Of a stretch of 64,000 nt of DNA, positions 45,817 to 54,477 are shown one piece after another (the stretch's first letter is position 1; every line of letters starts with the position of its first letter). The notes beneath the pieces are model-generated. The model saw nothing but the letters and a program-made list of their open reading frames with translations. It had not been told where the DNA came from and searched no databases. The position numbers and the translations under genes are program-made. Origin of the DNA: CAVSVP01 sp963731125 (GTDB lineage Bacteria; Pseudomonadota; Gammaproteobacteria; Competibacterales; Competibacteraceae); NCBI GenBank assembly GCA_963731125.1, contig CAVSVP010000032.1:172480-236479 (forward strand). The letters run 5' to 3'.

Positions 45817-46590
45817 TTACTTATCAGTCGTGTCGTTTGCGGGACTTTTCCGTTGCGCCAATACGTTTTGCACTAGACACCACATTCGCGAATAGTGACT
45901 GCCCTTCCAATAAATCTGCTGACATTGGTTGCATACCCAGAATTCGTTAAAGTAACGACGCGTATTTGGCTCAATCCGTTCCCAGATATGCTCTTTGTCA
46001 ATTGACACCACCGCGCCGTTACAGCGCAAGCAACGCTGAAACGCGCAAACAGAACGGTAGAGATCAAAGCGCGCGAAAATTTCTTCCAGTTGCCGTTGGG
46101 GAGCAGTCGCGCGGACATAATAACCGTGGGTAATAACGCTGCGTTTCAGCAATCCCCGATCACGAGTTAACAGAATGCGCTGCTGTTCGCTAGCCAAACG
46201 GGCAAGTTCCGTGTCCCCATAATCGTTTTGATATAGGGTATCAAATCCCAATAACCGCAGATAACGGGCCAATCTACCCAAATGGACATCCAGGATGAAG
46301 CGGATTTTCCGTAAGGGTTTTGGACGAAGGCGTACCAGCGGAGTGATATCAAATGCCTCAAATACCGGATAAACGCTGATCCGATCGCCATCCTGAACGA
46401 TATAAGAAAAATCCACCGACTGGCCATTGACGAGAATCAGATCCACCTCGGTATGTGGTACGCCGAGCGCCTCAATCATGTCTTTAATCGAGTTACGACC
46501 GAGGAATGCATGACCGAAACTCGTCTTTTTCCTCTGCCGCGGTAAAAAATCGTTTAACTCCTCGTAAAATCTGAACTCCGCAATACTCAT
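45817..46590 (-). CDS. Mut7-C RNase domain protein with ubiquitin-like N-terminus
   Basis: A 257-residue protein. Residues 1-80 form a ThiS/ubiquitin-like domain (ending in VQDGDRISVYPVFEAFD). The rest is a Mut7-C PIN-like RNase domain: FILDVHLGRLARYLRLLGFDT (acidic Asp), LLTRDRGLL, and a zinc ribbon made of CLRCNG and CNQC, then IYWKGSHYSRM, a family hallmark. Such proteins are predicted RNases. Neighbours give no hint of the substrate. The fusion with a ubiquitin-like domain is known for this family. Confidence 0.88.
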   Translation of the reverse strand: MSIAEFRFYEELNDFLPRQRKKTSFGHAFLGRNSIKDMIEALGVPHTEVDLILVNGQSVDFSYIVQDGDRISVYPVFEAFDITPLVRLRPKPLRKIRFILDVHLGRLARYLRLLGFDTLYQNDYGDTELARLASEQQRILLTRDRGLLKRSVITHGYYVRATAPQRQLEEIFARFDLYRSVCAFQRCLRCNGAVVSIDKEHIWERIEPNTRRYFNEFWVCNQCQQIYWKGSHYSRMWCLVQNVLAQRKSPANDTTDK

Positions 46591-47210
46591 TTAGCCATTA
46601 GCCCTTTTGCATAAGTCAGACCCCAGTTGTCCAGGCTGAGCGCGCTCTCGTCGCTCACCCCTGCCATCCGGCAATGATCCTTGCCGCGCACTTCCCTGTG
46701 CCCTGCTGACGACACCGCCCGGCCAGGCGTCCCAGCGCTCATTCTTTTGCGGGAGGCCTATTGATCAACGGCTGTAAGTTCCGAACTGCTGCTTCCAGCA
46801 AAGGTTAAGCAAGACTGACAAGCCGGCTCAGCCATAGTACATCTACCAGATAGACTATACCAAGATTGTGAGGTGCCATTTACCGACAGCTTATGCGACC
46901 TCTGCAAAACCAGAACGGCACGGGGAATGCATAGATAACATTCAGAATCATAGACACGAATTCTATGCATTGCTGTACGGTCCGATTTTCAAAGCGACTC
47001 TTTACGTTAAGTGACAATTAACGGCAAATTGCAAGCGTAGACAATCTAAGCTGACATGAAACGTCATAATACAATAGCTGCTTTTGCGGTTCCGACTATC
47101 CAATTAATCGCACTTTTACTTAATAAAAAGAAGTTCTGCGGAAACCCTCCTCCTGCTAAAAAATGTTTTAATGCGTTTTACGAGTGACTGATCAGGGAAA
47201 GAGAATCACC
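46591..47210. other. Intergenic region with no recognised gene
   Basis: This 620-base gap lies between the divergent Mut7-C gene and a small zinc-ribbon-like gene. It has a 70-codon open frame on the minus strand (46758-46970), but its translation shows nothing like a known protein. There is no tRNA, and no clear hairpin or repeat. The stretch 46630-46760 is GC-rich and the remainder is AT-rich; a small RNA cannot be excluded. An AAAGAG site precedes the ATG at 47211. Confidence 0.45.
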
Positions 47211-47462
47211 ATGATTACTTTTGATGAGATAGAAGCTTTGCAATCTAACCCCAAGTTAGAATTAAACACGCCTTTAGCGCCTGATGTGGTTTGCATTAAG
47301 TGCGGCGAGCGGGTGCACATAGCACCACCTGCACCGAATGCTTTTCTCCCAGTTAACTACTATGATTGTTGGCATTGCGGTCCTACCGGTGTAGTACCGA
47401 TGGCAGAACCAGCAAAGCTACAGCAACTCCATCGCCTGTTGGATAAAGAACATATTGCGTAG
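47211..47462 (+). CDS. Small CxxC/CxxH zinc-ribbon-like protein
   Basis: An 83-residue protein starting MITFDEIEALQSN, with CIKCGERVHIAPPAPNAF and then YYDCWHCGPTGVV. The four cysteines (CxxC and CxxC, with a nearby His) look like a zinc ribbon. The start at 47211 has AAAGAG 7 bases upstream; the longer frame would use an upstream ATG-like codon without such a site. I do not recognise the family. Its neighbour (47545-47733) is also very small and on the same strand. Confidence 0.65.
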   Translation: MITFDEIEALQSNPKLELNTPLAPDVVCIKCGERVHIAPPAPNAFLPVNYYDCWHCGPTGVVPMAEPAKLQQLHRLLDKEHIA

Positions 47463-47544
47463 TGCTTGTACTTATACGACAATTAGCCAGCTAGCAAAAT
47501 AGCTCATTCATTGATGAATTAACTGATGGAACGAGGAAATAACA

Positions 47545-47733
47545 ATGGAGACGAATGAAGGATTATTGTATGCTTATTTTGAACAAGCCTTTCGTGAAAT
47601 AAAGGAAACTGGAAAAGCCGATTGGTTAATGGATTGCGCTCGGATGGCGACCCGTATGACATTGCTTGGACGCGATGAAGCCACTTGGGCCGCCAAGATT
47701 AATTTAGGTCAATGTGAAGTACCGGAAGATTGA
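47545..47733 (+). CDS. Small protein, unknown
   Basis: A 62-residue acidic protein (METNEGLLYAYFEQAFREIK and so on, ending CEVPED), preceded by an AACGAGGAAATAACA ribosome-binding site. Two Cys and a helical make-up are all that can be seen; no family recognised. The good ribosome-binding site and the adjacent small gene on the same strand suggest that it is real. Confidence 0.6.
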   Translation: METNEGLLYAYFEQAFREIKETGKADWLMDCARMATRMTLLGRDEATWAAKINLGQCEVPED

Positions 47734-47784
47734 AGCCCACTCACCAGCTTTCCTAAAGTGGCTTTGATCCCACCATAAGTATCC

Positions 47785-47820
47785 CCGAGGCACCAGACGA
47801 TCGTTTACCTGGTGCCGAGG
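47785..47820. terminator. Hairpin between convergent genes
   Basis: GGCACCAG (47789-47796) pairs perfectly with CTGGTGCC (47809-47816) across a 12-base loop, flanked by CGAG and GAGG. It lies between the small gene ending at 47733 and the MFS gene ending at 47883, so it could terminate both. No T-run follows on either strand. Confidence 0.45.
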
Positions 47821-47882
47821 ATTATATTACCTTTCAGTCAAACCATCGTTAATCATAGCGCAATTCCCGCTCCCGTTTTATA

Positions 47883-49082
47883 TCACGTTGACGTGAAAGA
47901 ATTGCCTGCATCTTTCTTAATCCAAAATCCCAGAATCACGATTGCCAAACCACTACAAATCACTGCGCCCAGCGCCTTGCGCAGACCGATTGCCTCGGCA
48001 AGACCACCGATAAGGGCCGGACCTACCAGAAAGCCGATATAACCCATTATTCCGATGATTGCGGTGGCTGCACCGGCTTGTCCCGGAGCACTATCTCCAC
48101 CCAAGGAAAAAGCCACAGGAATAATGATAGCCAGAGCAAGTCCTACTATCACAAAACCTAACAGAACAGTGAAAGCGGACAGACTTATCAGCGCAACCAG
48201 CATGCCGCCGGCTGCGGTGCCGCCTGCTATTTGCAGCAACGTACAGCGGTCCAGACAAGCGACGGCAGGGGCCGCGCCTAGACGGCCGGCCAACATGGCG
48301 ATATGAAAACCCGCGACTCCAGATGCGCCTAGCACAGCCGGCTGCGCTAAAACATCACGCAAATAAATGGCCGACCATGACTCTAAAATACTCTCGGACA
48401 GCATTCCCAGAGCGGAGATAATCCCCAGCACCAAGATAGCAGGCTTTCGATACAGGCGCGTTAACTTGATGCTTCCTGGTCGCAAAACAGCCTGCAGAGG
48501 CAGCGTTTGCCTACGCCACACCCTCAGGATCATCCCCGCCAGCAGCAGGACAACCATAAGATAGAGAGCTCGAAAAGGCACATTGAAATACAGTAAGACA
48601 CCTGCTGCCAAGGCGCCGAAAGCCGCTCCGCCGCTGAAAGCAGCGTGAAAATAAGTCAATACCCGGTGCAGCGTGGTTTGCTCATAACCGATAGCGACTG
48701 CATTGATACCCACATCGAATACTCCGCTTGCGGCGAATAATACCAGCAACAATGCGACCAGCGTCCCATAGTCATAAACTAAGGAGAAACCGATAAAAGC
48801 AATACCCATGCCTATGCCGGCACTGACCACAATGGGTCGCGCTCCCCACTGGTCAACAAGCCGGCCGCTTAATAACATCACCGGTAGAGACGCCAGCACA
48901 CCTAGCGTAAGCGCCATGCCTAACGCGCCTGGAGATAGCGCTAGCGCATGCTTGAGCCCGGCTAACGTGGCCTGCCAGACCCCGAACAGAAATCCGAAAA
49001 CCGCAAAATAGGATAAGATGAGAAAAATAGCATTAGCATCGCATGCCGCCGTTTCCGATGAGCGTCGGAAGTATCTCAACAA
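47883..49082 (-). CDS. Major facilitator superfamily transporter
   Basis: A 399-residue membrane protein with about 12 hydrophobic segments. The loop 2-3 region GRLVDQWGARPIVVSAGIG (about residues 73-91) is the MFS signature. The pattern resembles the sugar/drug-type MFS proteins of proteobacteria (fucose permease-like), but the substrate is unknown. The start is probably a TTG at 49082; the upstream frame is blocked by a TAA and there is no ATG nearby, so this start is uncertain. Confidence 0.82.
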   Translation of the reverse strand: MLRYFRRSSETAACDANAIFLILSYFAVFGFLFGVWQATLAGLKHALALSPGALGMALTLGVLASLPVMLLSGRLVDQWGARPIVVSAGIGMGIAFIGFSLVYDYGTLVALLLVLFAASGVFDVGINAVAIGYEQTTLHRVLTYFHAAFSGGAAFGALAAGVLLYFNVPFRALYLMVVLLLAGMILRVWRRQTLPLQAVLRPGSIKLTRLYRKPAILVLGIISALGMLSESILESWSAIYLRDVLAQPAVLGASGVAGFHIAMLAGRLGAAPAVACLDRCTLLQIAGGTAAGGMLVALISLSAFTVLLGFVIVGLALAIIIPVAFSLGGDSAPGQAGAATAIIGIMGYIGFLVGPALIGGLAEAIGLRKALGAVICSGLAIVILGFWIKKDAGNSFTST

Positions 49083-49140
49083 CAGGAAAAGCGGCGCCGT
49101 TATTTAAAAAAGTCGTTAGCTATTATGACTCTTCAACATA

Positions 49141-50070
49141 TCAAACCATCAGCCGATACAGCTGTTTCACGATGTTCAGCAGATAATGATCCACCATCAA
49201 AACAGCAAATAAACCGAACAGATAAATAATGGAAAAACCAAAGATCGGCATCGCCAAACGATCATCCTCTGTGATAAACAATCGCACCGCATAGCCTAAA
49301 AAAACGCCGCCTAGGGTCATCGCACCGATCAGGTAAAGCCAGCCGCACATACCGACGAGAAAGGGCAGCAAAGTGATCACGACTAACATAATGGTATAGA
49401 GCAAAATATGTAGACGAGTGAACGCTACCCCATGCGTGACCGGCAGCATCGGGATATCGGCTTGGGCATAATCATGACGGCGGTGAATGGCCAATGCCCA
49501 AAAATGCGGAGGTGTCCAGATAAAGATGATCAGAAACAGCAATAAAGCTTCTGCCTCCACCTGGCCGGTTACCGCTGTCCAGCCCAGCACCGGCGGCGCG
49601 GCGCCGGCAGCGCCACCAATCACAATATTTTGGGGTGTAGCTCGTTTAAGAAACATTGTATAGATGACTGCATACCCCATTAACGAGGCAAAGGTCAAGA
49701 TTGCCGTCAGCACGTTCGCGAAGACGACTAAGAGGGCCATACCTGCCGCTCCAAGCACAAGAGCAAACAGTAGCACCTGACGGGTATCCAGATGCCCGCT
49801 GGGCAATGGCCGTTTACAGGTGCGCATCATCAACGCATCAATCCGCCGATCTACCAGATGATTAATGGCTGCGGCGGAGCCGGCCGACAGGGCGATACCT
49901 ACGGATCCGAAGATTAAGACTTCCCAAGGTACCATGGCCGGGGTGGCCAATAGCATGCCTACCATGGCAGTGAAAGTGATCAAGGCCACCACTTTGGGTT
50001 TGGTTAATTCCAAATAATCCCGCCAATATTGACGGAGACCGAGTTGTAGGATTTGCGTATTCGTGCTCAT
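49141..50070 (-). CDS. ctaB: Heme O synthase (protoheme IX farnesyltransferase)
   Basis: A 309-residue UbiA-type prenyltransferase with about nine membrane segments. The catalytic motif INHLVDRRID (NxxxDxxxD) is near residue 70 and the second loop has YAQADIPMLPV. It turns protoheme IX into heme O, the first step to heme A. It overlaps ctaA by 4 bases (ATGA), so they are translationally coupled. This is the last gene of the oxidase assembly set. Confidence 0.95.
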   Translation of the reverse strand: MSTNTQILQLGLRQYWRDYLELTKPKVVALITFTAMVGMLLATPAMVPWEVLIFGSVGIALSAGSAAAINHLVDRRIDALMMRTCKRPLPSGHLDTRQVLLFALVLGAAGMALLVVFANVLTAILTFASLMGYAVIYTMFLKRATPQNIVIGGAAGAAPPVLGWTAVTGQVEAEALLLFLIIFIWTPPHFWALAIHRRHDYAQADIPMLPVTHGVAFTRLHILLYTIMLVVITLLPFLVGMCGWLYLIGAMTLGGVFLGYAVRLFITEDDRLAMPIFGFSIIYLFGLFAVLMVDHYLLNIVKQLYRLMV

Positions 50071-51089
50071 AGCGTAGTTTTCCTGGGGCGCAGTTCATGA
50101 TTAAGCGCCACTAATGCAAGCATTAGCAAAGCTGCGACACCATTGTGAGCCGCGGCCACAGGCAGAGGCAAATGCAACACCACATTGGCGATACCCAAGC
50201 TAATTTGAATCACCAAGAACACAGCCACTACCAGGGCCGTGCGACGCAATACCGGCTGGTGAATCTTGTGCAGTACACGCCAGACCAGCCATCCTAGATA
50301 AGCAAGCACTGCCACTGCTCCCAGACGATGCATCATATGGATGGCAACCCGGGCATCGTTATCCAGTACCCCACCCTCGTAGGAAACGCCTAGCCCCCGC
50401 CACAAAATAAACGCTTCTTTAACATCCATCGGCGGCCACCACTGGGCCTGACACGTGGGAAAATCCGGACAAGCTAGGGCGGCATAATTGGCACTGGTCC
50501 AGCCTCCCAGCGTCACTTGTCCCAGGACCAGCAACAGCCCTACCAATACCCATGGACGTAATGCCTTGGCCTCCTCGCTGACGGGAGTGACAGACAGGTA
50601 ATTTCCCTGACGCAAGGTCAGCCACCAAAGCAAAGCCAGCGTCGCTAAACCACCGAGCAAATGAGCCATCACGACCACGGGTTTTAATAACAAAGTCACG
50701 GTCCACATGCCCAGCAGCGCTTGAAAAATCACTAAACCCAGCAACAGGAACGGCAAAGCAACCAATTGAGTCGGTTCTCGACGCCGTCGCCAGGCAATAA
50801 TGGCAAGTCCAAAAATGAACAGACCCAGCATACCGGCAAAGTAGCGGTGAATCATTTCTTTCCAGGCCTTTTGTATCTCCACGGGACGTTCGGGATAAAG
50901 CGCATTGGCTCGGGCGATTTGGTGGTCTTCTTTAGGTACATCTACATGACCATAACAACCCGGCCAGTCGGGGCAACCCAGGCCGGCATCGGAAAGCCGC
51001 ACATACGCTCCCAGCACTACCACACACAGGGCCAATACCGTGGCAGCTAGGGCAAGCCGTTGCAAGAGAGTTCCATGCACCATGGTCAT
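50067..51089 (-). CDS. ctaA: Heme A synthase (COX15/CtaA)
   Basis: A 340-residue membrane protein with eight predicted helices. YVRLSDAGLGCPDWPGCYGH (residues 29-48) has the conserved Cys pair and the second half repeats the plan with TSANYAALACPDFPTCQAQW. The histidines in RYFAG and MMHRLG helices are heme ligands. It oxidises heme O to heme A for the caa3 oxidase. It overlaps both neighbours by 4 bases, one coupled operon with ctaB and the SCO-like gene. Confidence 0.94.
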   Translation of the reverse strand: MTMVHGTLLQRLALAATVLALCVVVLGAYVRLSDAGLGCPDWPGCYGHVDVPKEDHQIARANALYPERPVEIQKAWKEMIHRYFAGMLGLFIFGLAIIAWRRRREPTQLVALPFLLLGLVIFQALLGMWTVTLLLKPVVVMAHLLGGLATLALLWWLTLRQGNYLSVTPVSEEAKALRPWVLVGLLLVLGQVTLGGWTSANYAALACPDFPTCQAQWWPPMDVKEAFILWRGLGVSYEGGVLDNDARVAIHMMHRLGAVAVLAYLGWLVWRVLHKIHQPVLRRTALVVAVFLVIQISLGIANVVLHLPLPVAAAHNGVAALLMLALVALNHELRPRKTTL

Positions 51090-51691
51090 CCGATCTTGGA
51101 ATATTTAAGGAGACGCTCCAAATCCTCTAAGATACCTTTGGGATTAGTCTCAACGTCATAGCGCATCAACAAGTTTCCCAAGGGATCGATAAGATAGATC
51201 CACTCACCAACAGCGGCTATACCGTCAGGAAATGCCTGCGTGAAAAAGTGTAGGGTCCGGGCATCGGCCATTCCCGCTGTCAAGACGATATGTTCTTGGC
51301 TTAGCCAGTTTAATAAGCGTGAATCCGGTTTTTTGGTCATCATAAACAAGATCTGCGCACGATACATATCTTTGCCCAAGGCGAGACGCACCTGACGGAT
51401 CTTGTATAAGGCTTGCCGACACGGCTTTTCACAGACAGAATCGACATACGTCAGCGTCCAATGCCCTTGCAGATAAGCTTTATTTAGCAGCCGGCCATCC
51501 GCTTGTTGCATCTGTAGATGGGGGATAGGCTGGGCGGGAGTCAGCAACTCGCCATGATTGACCGTGCTACCGGGCTGCCAGTAACCCACCAGCGACCAGG
51601 CCAAAAGCAAAGGAACGATAAACAAGGCGATTAAGAATAACAAAAAAACCCGATTCCGCATCGGGGACTGAGCCGCTATCTGTGTCACCAT
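51086..51691 (-). CDS. SCO/thioredoxin-like oxidase assembly protein
   Basis: A 201-residue protein with an N-terminal membrane anchor (VFLLFLIALFIVPLLLAWSL) and a periplasmic thioredoxin-like domain. CEKPC is a CxxxC motif like the copper-binding CxxxC of SCO1/SenC proteins. It sits between surf1 and ctaA as a coupled gene. Genes at this spot in other proteobacterial cox clusters are annotated as oxidase assembly proteins; a role in CuA insertion is inference. Confidence 0.78.
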   Translation of the reverse strand: MVTQIAAQSPMRNRVFLLFLIALFIVPLLLAWSLVGYWQPGSTVNHGELLTPAQPIPHLQMQQADGRLLNKAYLQGHWTLTYVDSVCEKPCRQALYKIRQVRLALGKDMYRAQILFMMTKKPDSRLLNWLSQEHIVLTAGMADARTLHFFTQAFPDGIAAVGEWIYLIDPLGNLLMRYDVETNPKGILEDLERLLKYSKIG

Positions 51692-51698
51692 GGAAACT

Positions 51699-52451
51699 TT
51701 ACACGCTTTGTATATCTTCAGCGCGATAGCGCCGGGTGTTTACAACGATATAAATAACGATTAAGGCGATGGCAAGGGAAAACCACTGCACGGCATACCC
51801 TCTGTGGCGTTCCGGTCCAAAGCCGACGAATTGAGGGTGCCATTTCCGTAGGTAGCCGCCGTTCACTTCTGGATCTAACAGCACGACTGCCGGCTCCAGC
51901 GGATAGCCGAGCACCGCGGCCAGTTCGCCGTAGTCCAGATACTGCATCACTCGCGGCCACCGCCGAGCGGTATCAAGTGCTGAGCCACCTAAGCGCAAAC
52001 CGGGATTGGCAGGTTGGGAAATCCTTCCGCTAATAACCACCTCTTTACCGGTGACGGTAAGATCCGGCAGCGTCTGTCGGGATGAACCCAGCGGCACCCA
52101 CCCCCGGTTAATCAGGATTGCGGGTATTCTTCCAGGAATTTGTAGGGGCGTGAAGACGTGGTAGCCAGGCTGCCCATCCTGCACTTGATTATCCAGCAGA
52201 ATCTGATGCGTGCTATCGTAGCGTCCCCGCAACGTGACTTTGCGATAGCGCAAAGTCGAATCGGCCAAATCTACGCTAGTGATACGCACTTCAGGGGCAC
52301 GCAAAGAAGCCTTGAAATTTCCTTGCAAGGCTTCTTTCTGGTGGGCCCGGTCCAATTGCCAGAATCCCAATGCCAAAAGCAGCGGCAACACCAACAAAGT
52401 AACCAGACTGGGGACCAGAGTCGGCTGAAACACAAATTTACCCAATCGCAT
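51699..52451 (-). CDS. surf1: SURF1 family oxidase assembly protein
   Basis: A 250-residue SURF1 protein with two membrane segments (LVTLLVLPLLLALGFWQLDR near residues 17-36, and FSLAIALIVIYIVVNTRR at the C-terminus). The family motifs GFWQLDRA, YDSTHQILLDNQ and INRGWVP are present. It helps build cytochrome oxidase, perhaps by delivering heme A. It is 7 bases upstream of the SCO-like gene. Confidence 0.93.
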   Translation of the reverse strand: MRLGKFVFQPTLVPSLVTLLVLPLLLALGFWQLDRAHQKEALQGNFKASLRAPEVRITSVDLADSTLRYRKVTLRGRYDSTHQILLDNQVQDGQPGYHVFTPLQIPGRIPAILINRGWVPLGSSRQTLPDLTVTGKEVVISGRISQPANPGLRLGGSALDTARRWPRVMQYLDYGELAAVLGYPLEPAVVLLDPEVNGGYLRKWHPQFVGFGPERHRGYAVQWFSLAIALIVIYIVVNTRRYRAEDIQSV

Positions 52452-52531
52452 AATGAACTCAGGCTCAGTTAGCGCTTACTAATGGTGTTACACTGAGCTT
52501 CCAACATTCGTTTCCCGCCCGAGATAACCAC

Positions 52532-52750
52532 ATGTTTTTTAAAATCGCTGTCATTATCCTCTTGTTTGTCATCCTGTTTAGTCTAGGTTCCGGATTAGTT
52601 TTCATGATTCGCGACAAAGGCCAGAGCCATCGCACGCTTAAGGCCCTTACCGTGCGCATTACTCTCTCAGTGGGGCTGTTCATTCTGCTGATGGTTGCCT
52701 ACGCCACCGGCCTCATTACACCACATGGCATCTATCCCGTAGCTCCCTAG
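52532..52750 (+). CDS. DUF2909 twin-transmembrane protein
   Basis: A 72-residue protein with two membrane segments (FKIAVIILLFVILFSLGSGL and LSVGLFILLMVAYATGLITP) and the family loop FMIRDKGQSHRTLKALTVRI between them. It is on the opposite strand to the cox genes and lies between surf1 and coxC, a place it also has in other Gammaproteobacteria. Its role in oxidase assembly is assumed from position only. Confidence 0.88.
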   Translation: MFFKIAVIILLFVILFSLGSGLVFMIRDKGQSHRTLKALTVRITLSVGLFILLMVAYATGLITPHGIYPVAP

Positions 52751-52868
52751 TCCAGCAGTAGGTCATTCAGCAGCAAGTCGGTATGAACTGATCCCGCAAT
52801 GCGGATAACGGCTATGCAGAGATCAGCCTGATTCTCCACCAATGCCTGCAAAGCTGCGCAAAAAACTG

Positions 52869-53729
52869 CTATAGCCAATAGACAAAGATAAACAAGCCTA
52901 GCCAGACAACATCCACGAAATGCCAGTACCATGCGGCGGCCTCAAAGGCAAAGTGGTGCTCAGGCGTAAAATGGCCTCGAATACTACGTAACAAAACGAT
53001 CAGCAGAATAATGGCGCCCATCGTCACGTGAAAGCCGTGAAAACCGGTCAGCATAAAAAAGGTAGAGCCATAGATGCCGCTTCCTAAAGTCAGGTTCAGT
53101 TCATGATAGGCATGAATGTATTCTTTAGCCTGCAGGAAAACAAATAAAAACCCTAGAAAAACGGTGGCCGCCAATCCCAGGATCAGCTGCCGGCGCCGAC
53201 TTTCTTTCAATCCCCAGTGTGCCCAGGTGACCGTGATTCCGCTGCTGAGGAGAATCACGGTATTGATAGCCGGCAATCCCCAGGCGCTCATGGGCTGGAA
53301 TTCACCCCCCACCTGCGCGGGACCATTGGTAGGCCAGACTTGCCTGAAGTCGGGCCAAAGCAAATCGTGAGTCAAAATTTTAGCTTCATCGCCGCCCAGC
53401 CAAGGCACCGCCAATTGCCGGGCATAGAAAAGAACACCGAAAAAGGCGGCAAAAAACATAACCTCCGAAAAAATGAACCACCCCATGCCCCAGCGGAAGG
53501 AAAACTCCACTTGCTCGTTGTACATGCCGCCTTCGCTTTCGCGAATCACGGTGCCAAACCAGCCGAACATCATGAAAATGAGGATGGCCAGACCAAGCAT
53601 CGTCCAGAACAAACTGCCGCCGTTAAGAAAATGGGCGAATCCCGCCATCATCGTAAACAAACCTACCGAGCCGACGATGGGCCAGTGGCTTCCATGAGGC
53701 ACGTAATATCCACCGTGAGCCTGAGCCAT
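52869..53729 (-). CDS. coxC: Cytochrome c oxidase subunit III
   Basis: A 286-residue protein with seven predicted helices. It shows FRWGMGWFIFSEVMFFAAFF (about residues 78-97), TGFHGFHVTMGAIILL and the C-terminal HFAFEAAAWYWHFVDVVWLGL, the subunit III signature. It supports proton transfer and the stability of subunit I. It follows ctaG by 44 bases and is the last structural subunit of the oxidase cluster. Confidence 0.95.
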   Translation of the reverse strand: MAQAHGGYYVPHGSHWPIVGSVGLFTMMAGFAHFLNGGSLFWTMLGLAILIFMMFGWFGTVIRESEGGMYNEQVEFSFRWGMGWFIFSEVMFFAAFFGVLFYARQLAVPWLGGDEAKILTHDLLWPDFRQVWPTNGPAQVGGEFQPMSAWGLPAINTVILLSSGITVTWAHWGLKESRRRQLILGLAATVFLGFLFVFLQAKEYIHAYHELNLTLGSGIYGSTFFMLTGFHGFHVTMGAIILLIVLLRSIRGHFTPEHHFAFEAAAWYWHFVDVVWLGLFIFVYWL

Positions 53730-53773
53730 ATACTATCTCTCCTGCAATGGGTAATTTAACGTTATTAATTATT

Positions 53774-54316
53774 TCAACTACTCTGATCTTCCAACTGGAA
53801 GAAGGTATAGGAAAGCGTCACTGTTGACACATCGGAGGAAACGGCTGGATCCAACCGGAATACAACCGGCATTTCTCTGCCTTCGCCTGGTTTGAATGCT
53901 TGCCGGGAAAAACAAAAGCACTCGATTTTCTGAAAATGCTGCGCCGCCAGACCCGGTGCTACGCTAGGTATCGCTTGGCCTATCAGAGATTGCTGGGTTA
54001 AATTTTTGGCGAAAAAACTGGTACGGTAAAATTCACCGGGATGCACCTGCATTTTGGCCACTTTAGGCACAAATTTCCAGGGCGCCGATTCATTGAGGTT
54101 AGCGATGAATTCTACGGTAATGGTGCGTGTCGTGTCCACCGCTCCCTTAACGGCAACCGCCGCTTGCTGACTGGTTTTTCCATTGAGTCCAGTAATGTCG
54201 CAAAATACATTGTAAAGCGGCACCAGCGCAAAGCCAAAGCCGAACATCCCCAGTACGATAAAGAGTAAGCGCCGCACCAATCTTTGATTGGTTTGAGATA
54301 CCTTTTGTGCAGTCAT
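53774..54316 (-). CDS. ctaG: Cytochrome oxidase copper chaperone CtaG (Cox11)
   Basis: A 180-residue Cox11 with one N-terminal membrane segment and the copper-binding motif IECFCFSRQAFKPGEGREMP (CFCF). It delivers copper to CuB in subunit I. Its ATG overlaps the stop of the 35-residue assembly protein (ATGA), so the two are coupled. Confidence 0.95.
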   Translation of the reverse strand: MTAQKVSQTNQRLVRRLLFIVLGMFGFGFALVPLYNVFCDITGLNGKTSQQAAVAVKGAVDTTRTITVEFIANLNESAPWKFVPKVAKMQVHPGEFYRTSFFAKNLTQQSLIGQAIPSVAPGLAAQHFQKIECFCFSRQAFKPGEGREMPVVFRLDPAVSSDVSTVTLSYTFFQLEDQSS

Positions 54317-54420
54317 TTCAGAGCCAGAAGAAACATAATGCCAAAATAAAAGATGAAGACGACCGCGATCAGCAGAATCAGGGTTTTCTTAACCGATCGA
54401 CGTCGCTGCTCGTTTTCCAC
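54313..54420 (-). CDS. Small cytochrome oxidase assembly protein (35 residues)
   Basis: A short gene hidden between coxA and ctaG. It starts with GTG (54418-54420), just after an in-frame TAG and preceded by GAGG, and reads VENEQRRRSVKKTLILLIAV then VFIFYFGIMFLLALK before a TGA that overlaps the ctaG start as ATGA. One membrane segment covers most of the second half. Proteins like this are found at the same place in other cox clusters and are called small cytochrome oxidase assembly proteins. The overlap with ctaG and the ribosome-binding site argue that it is real. Confidence 0.8.
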   Translation of the reverse strand: MENEQRRRSVKKTLILLIAVVFIFYFGIMFLLALK

Positions 54421-54431
54421 CTATGCCTCCC

Positions 54432-54460
54432 CTGTCTCGCCCCTTGGCAGGGCGAGACAG
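54432..54460. other. Strong hairpin between coxA and the small assembly gene
   Basis: CTGTCTCGCCC and GGGCGAGACAG pair perfectly (11 bp) around a 7-base loop. It lies 18 bases after the coxA stop and before the ribosome-binding site of the small gene. No U-run follows, so it more likely sets relative mRNA levels within the operon than terminates it. Confidence 0.65.
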
Positions 54461-54477
54461 ACTGACCGACCATACCG

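Noticed and set aside
46758..46970. 70-codon minus-strand open frame in the 620-base gap
   Set aside because: No ribosome-binding site of note and no protein-like pattern; listed only as part of the gap.
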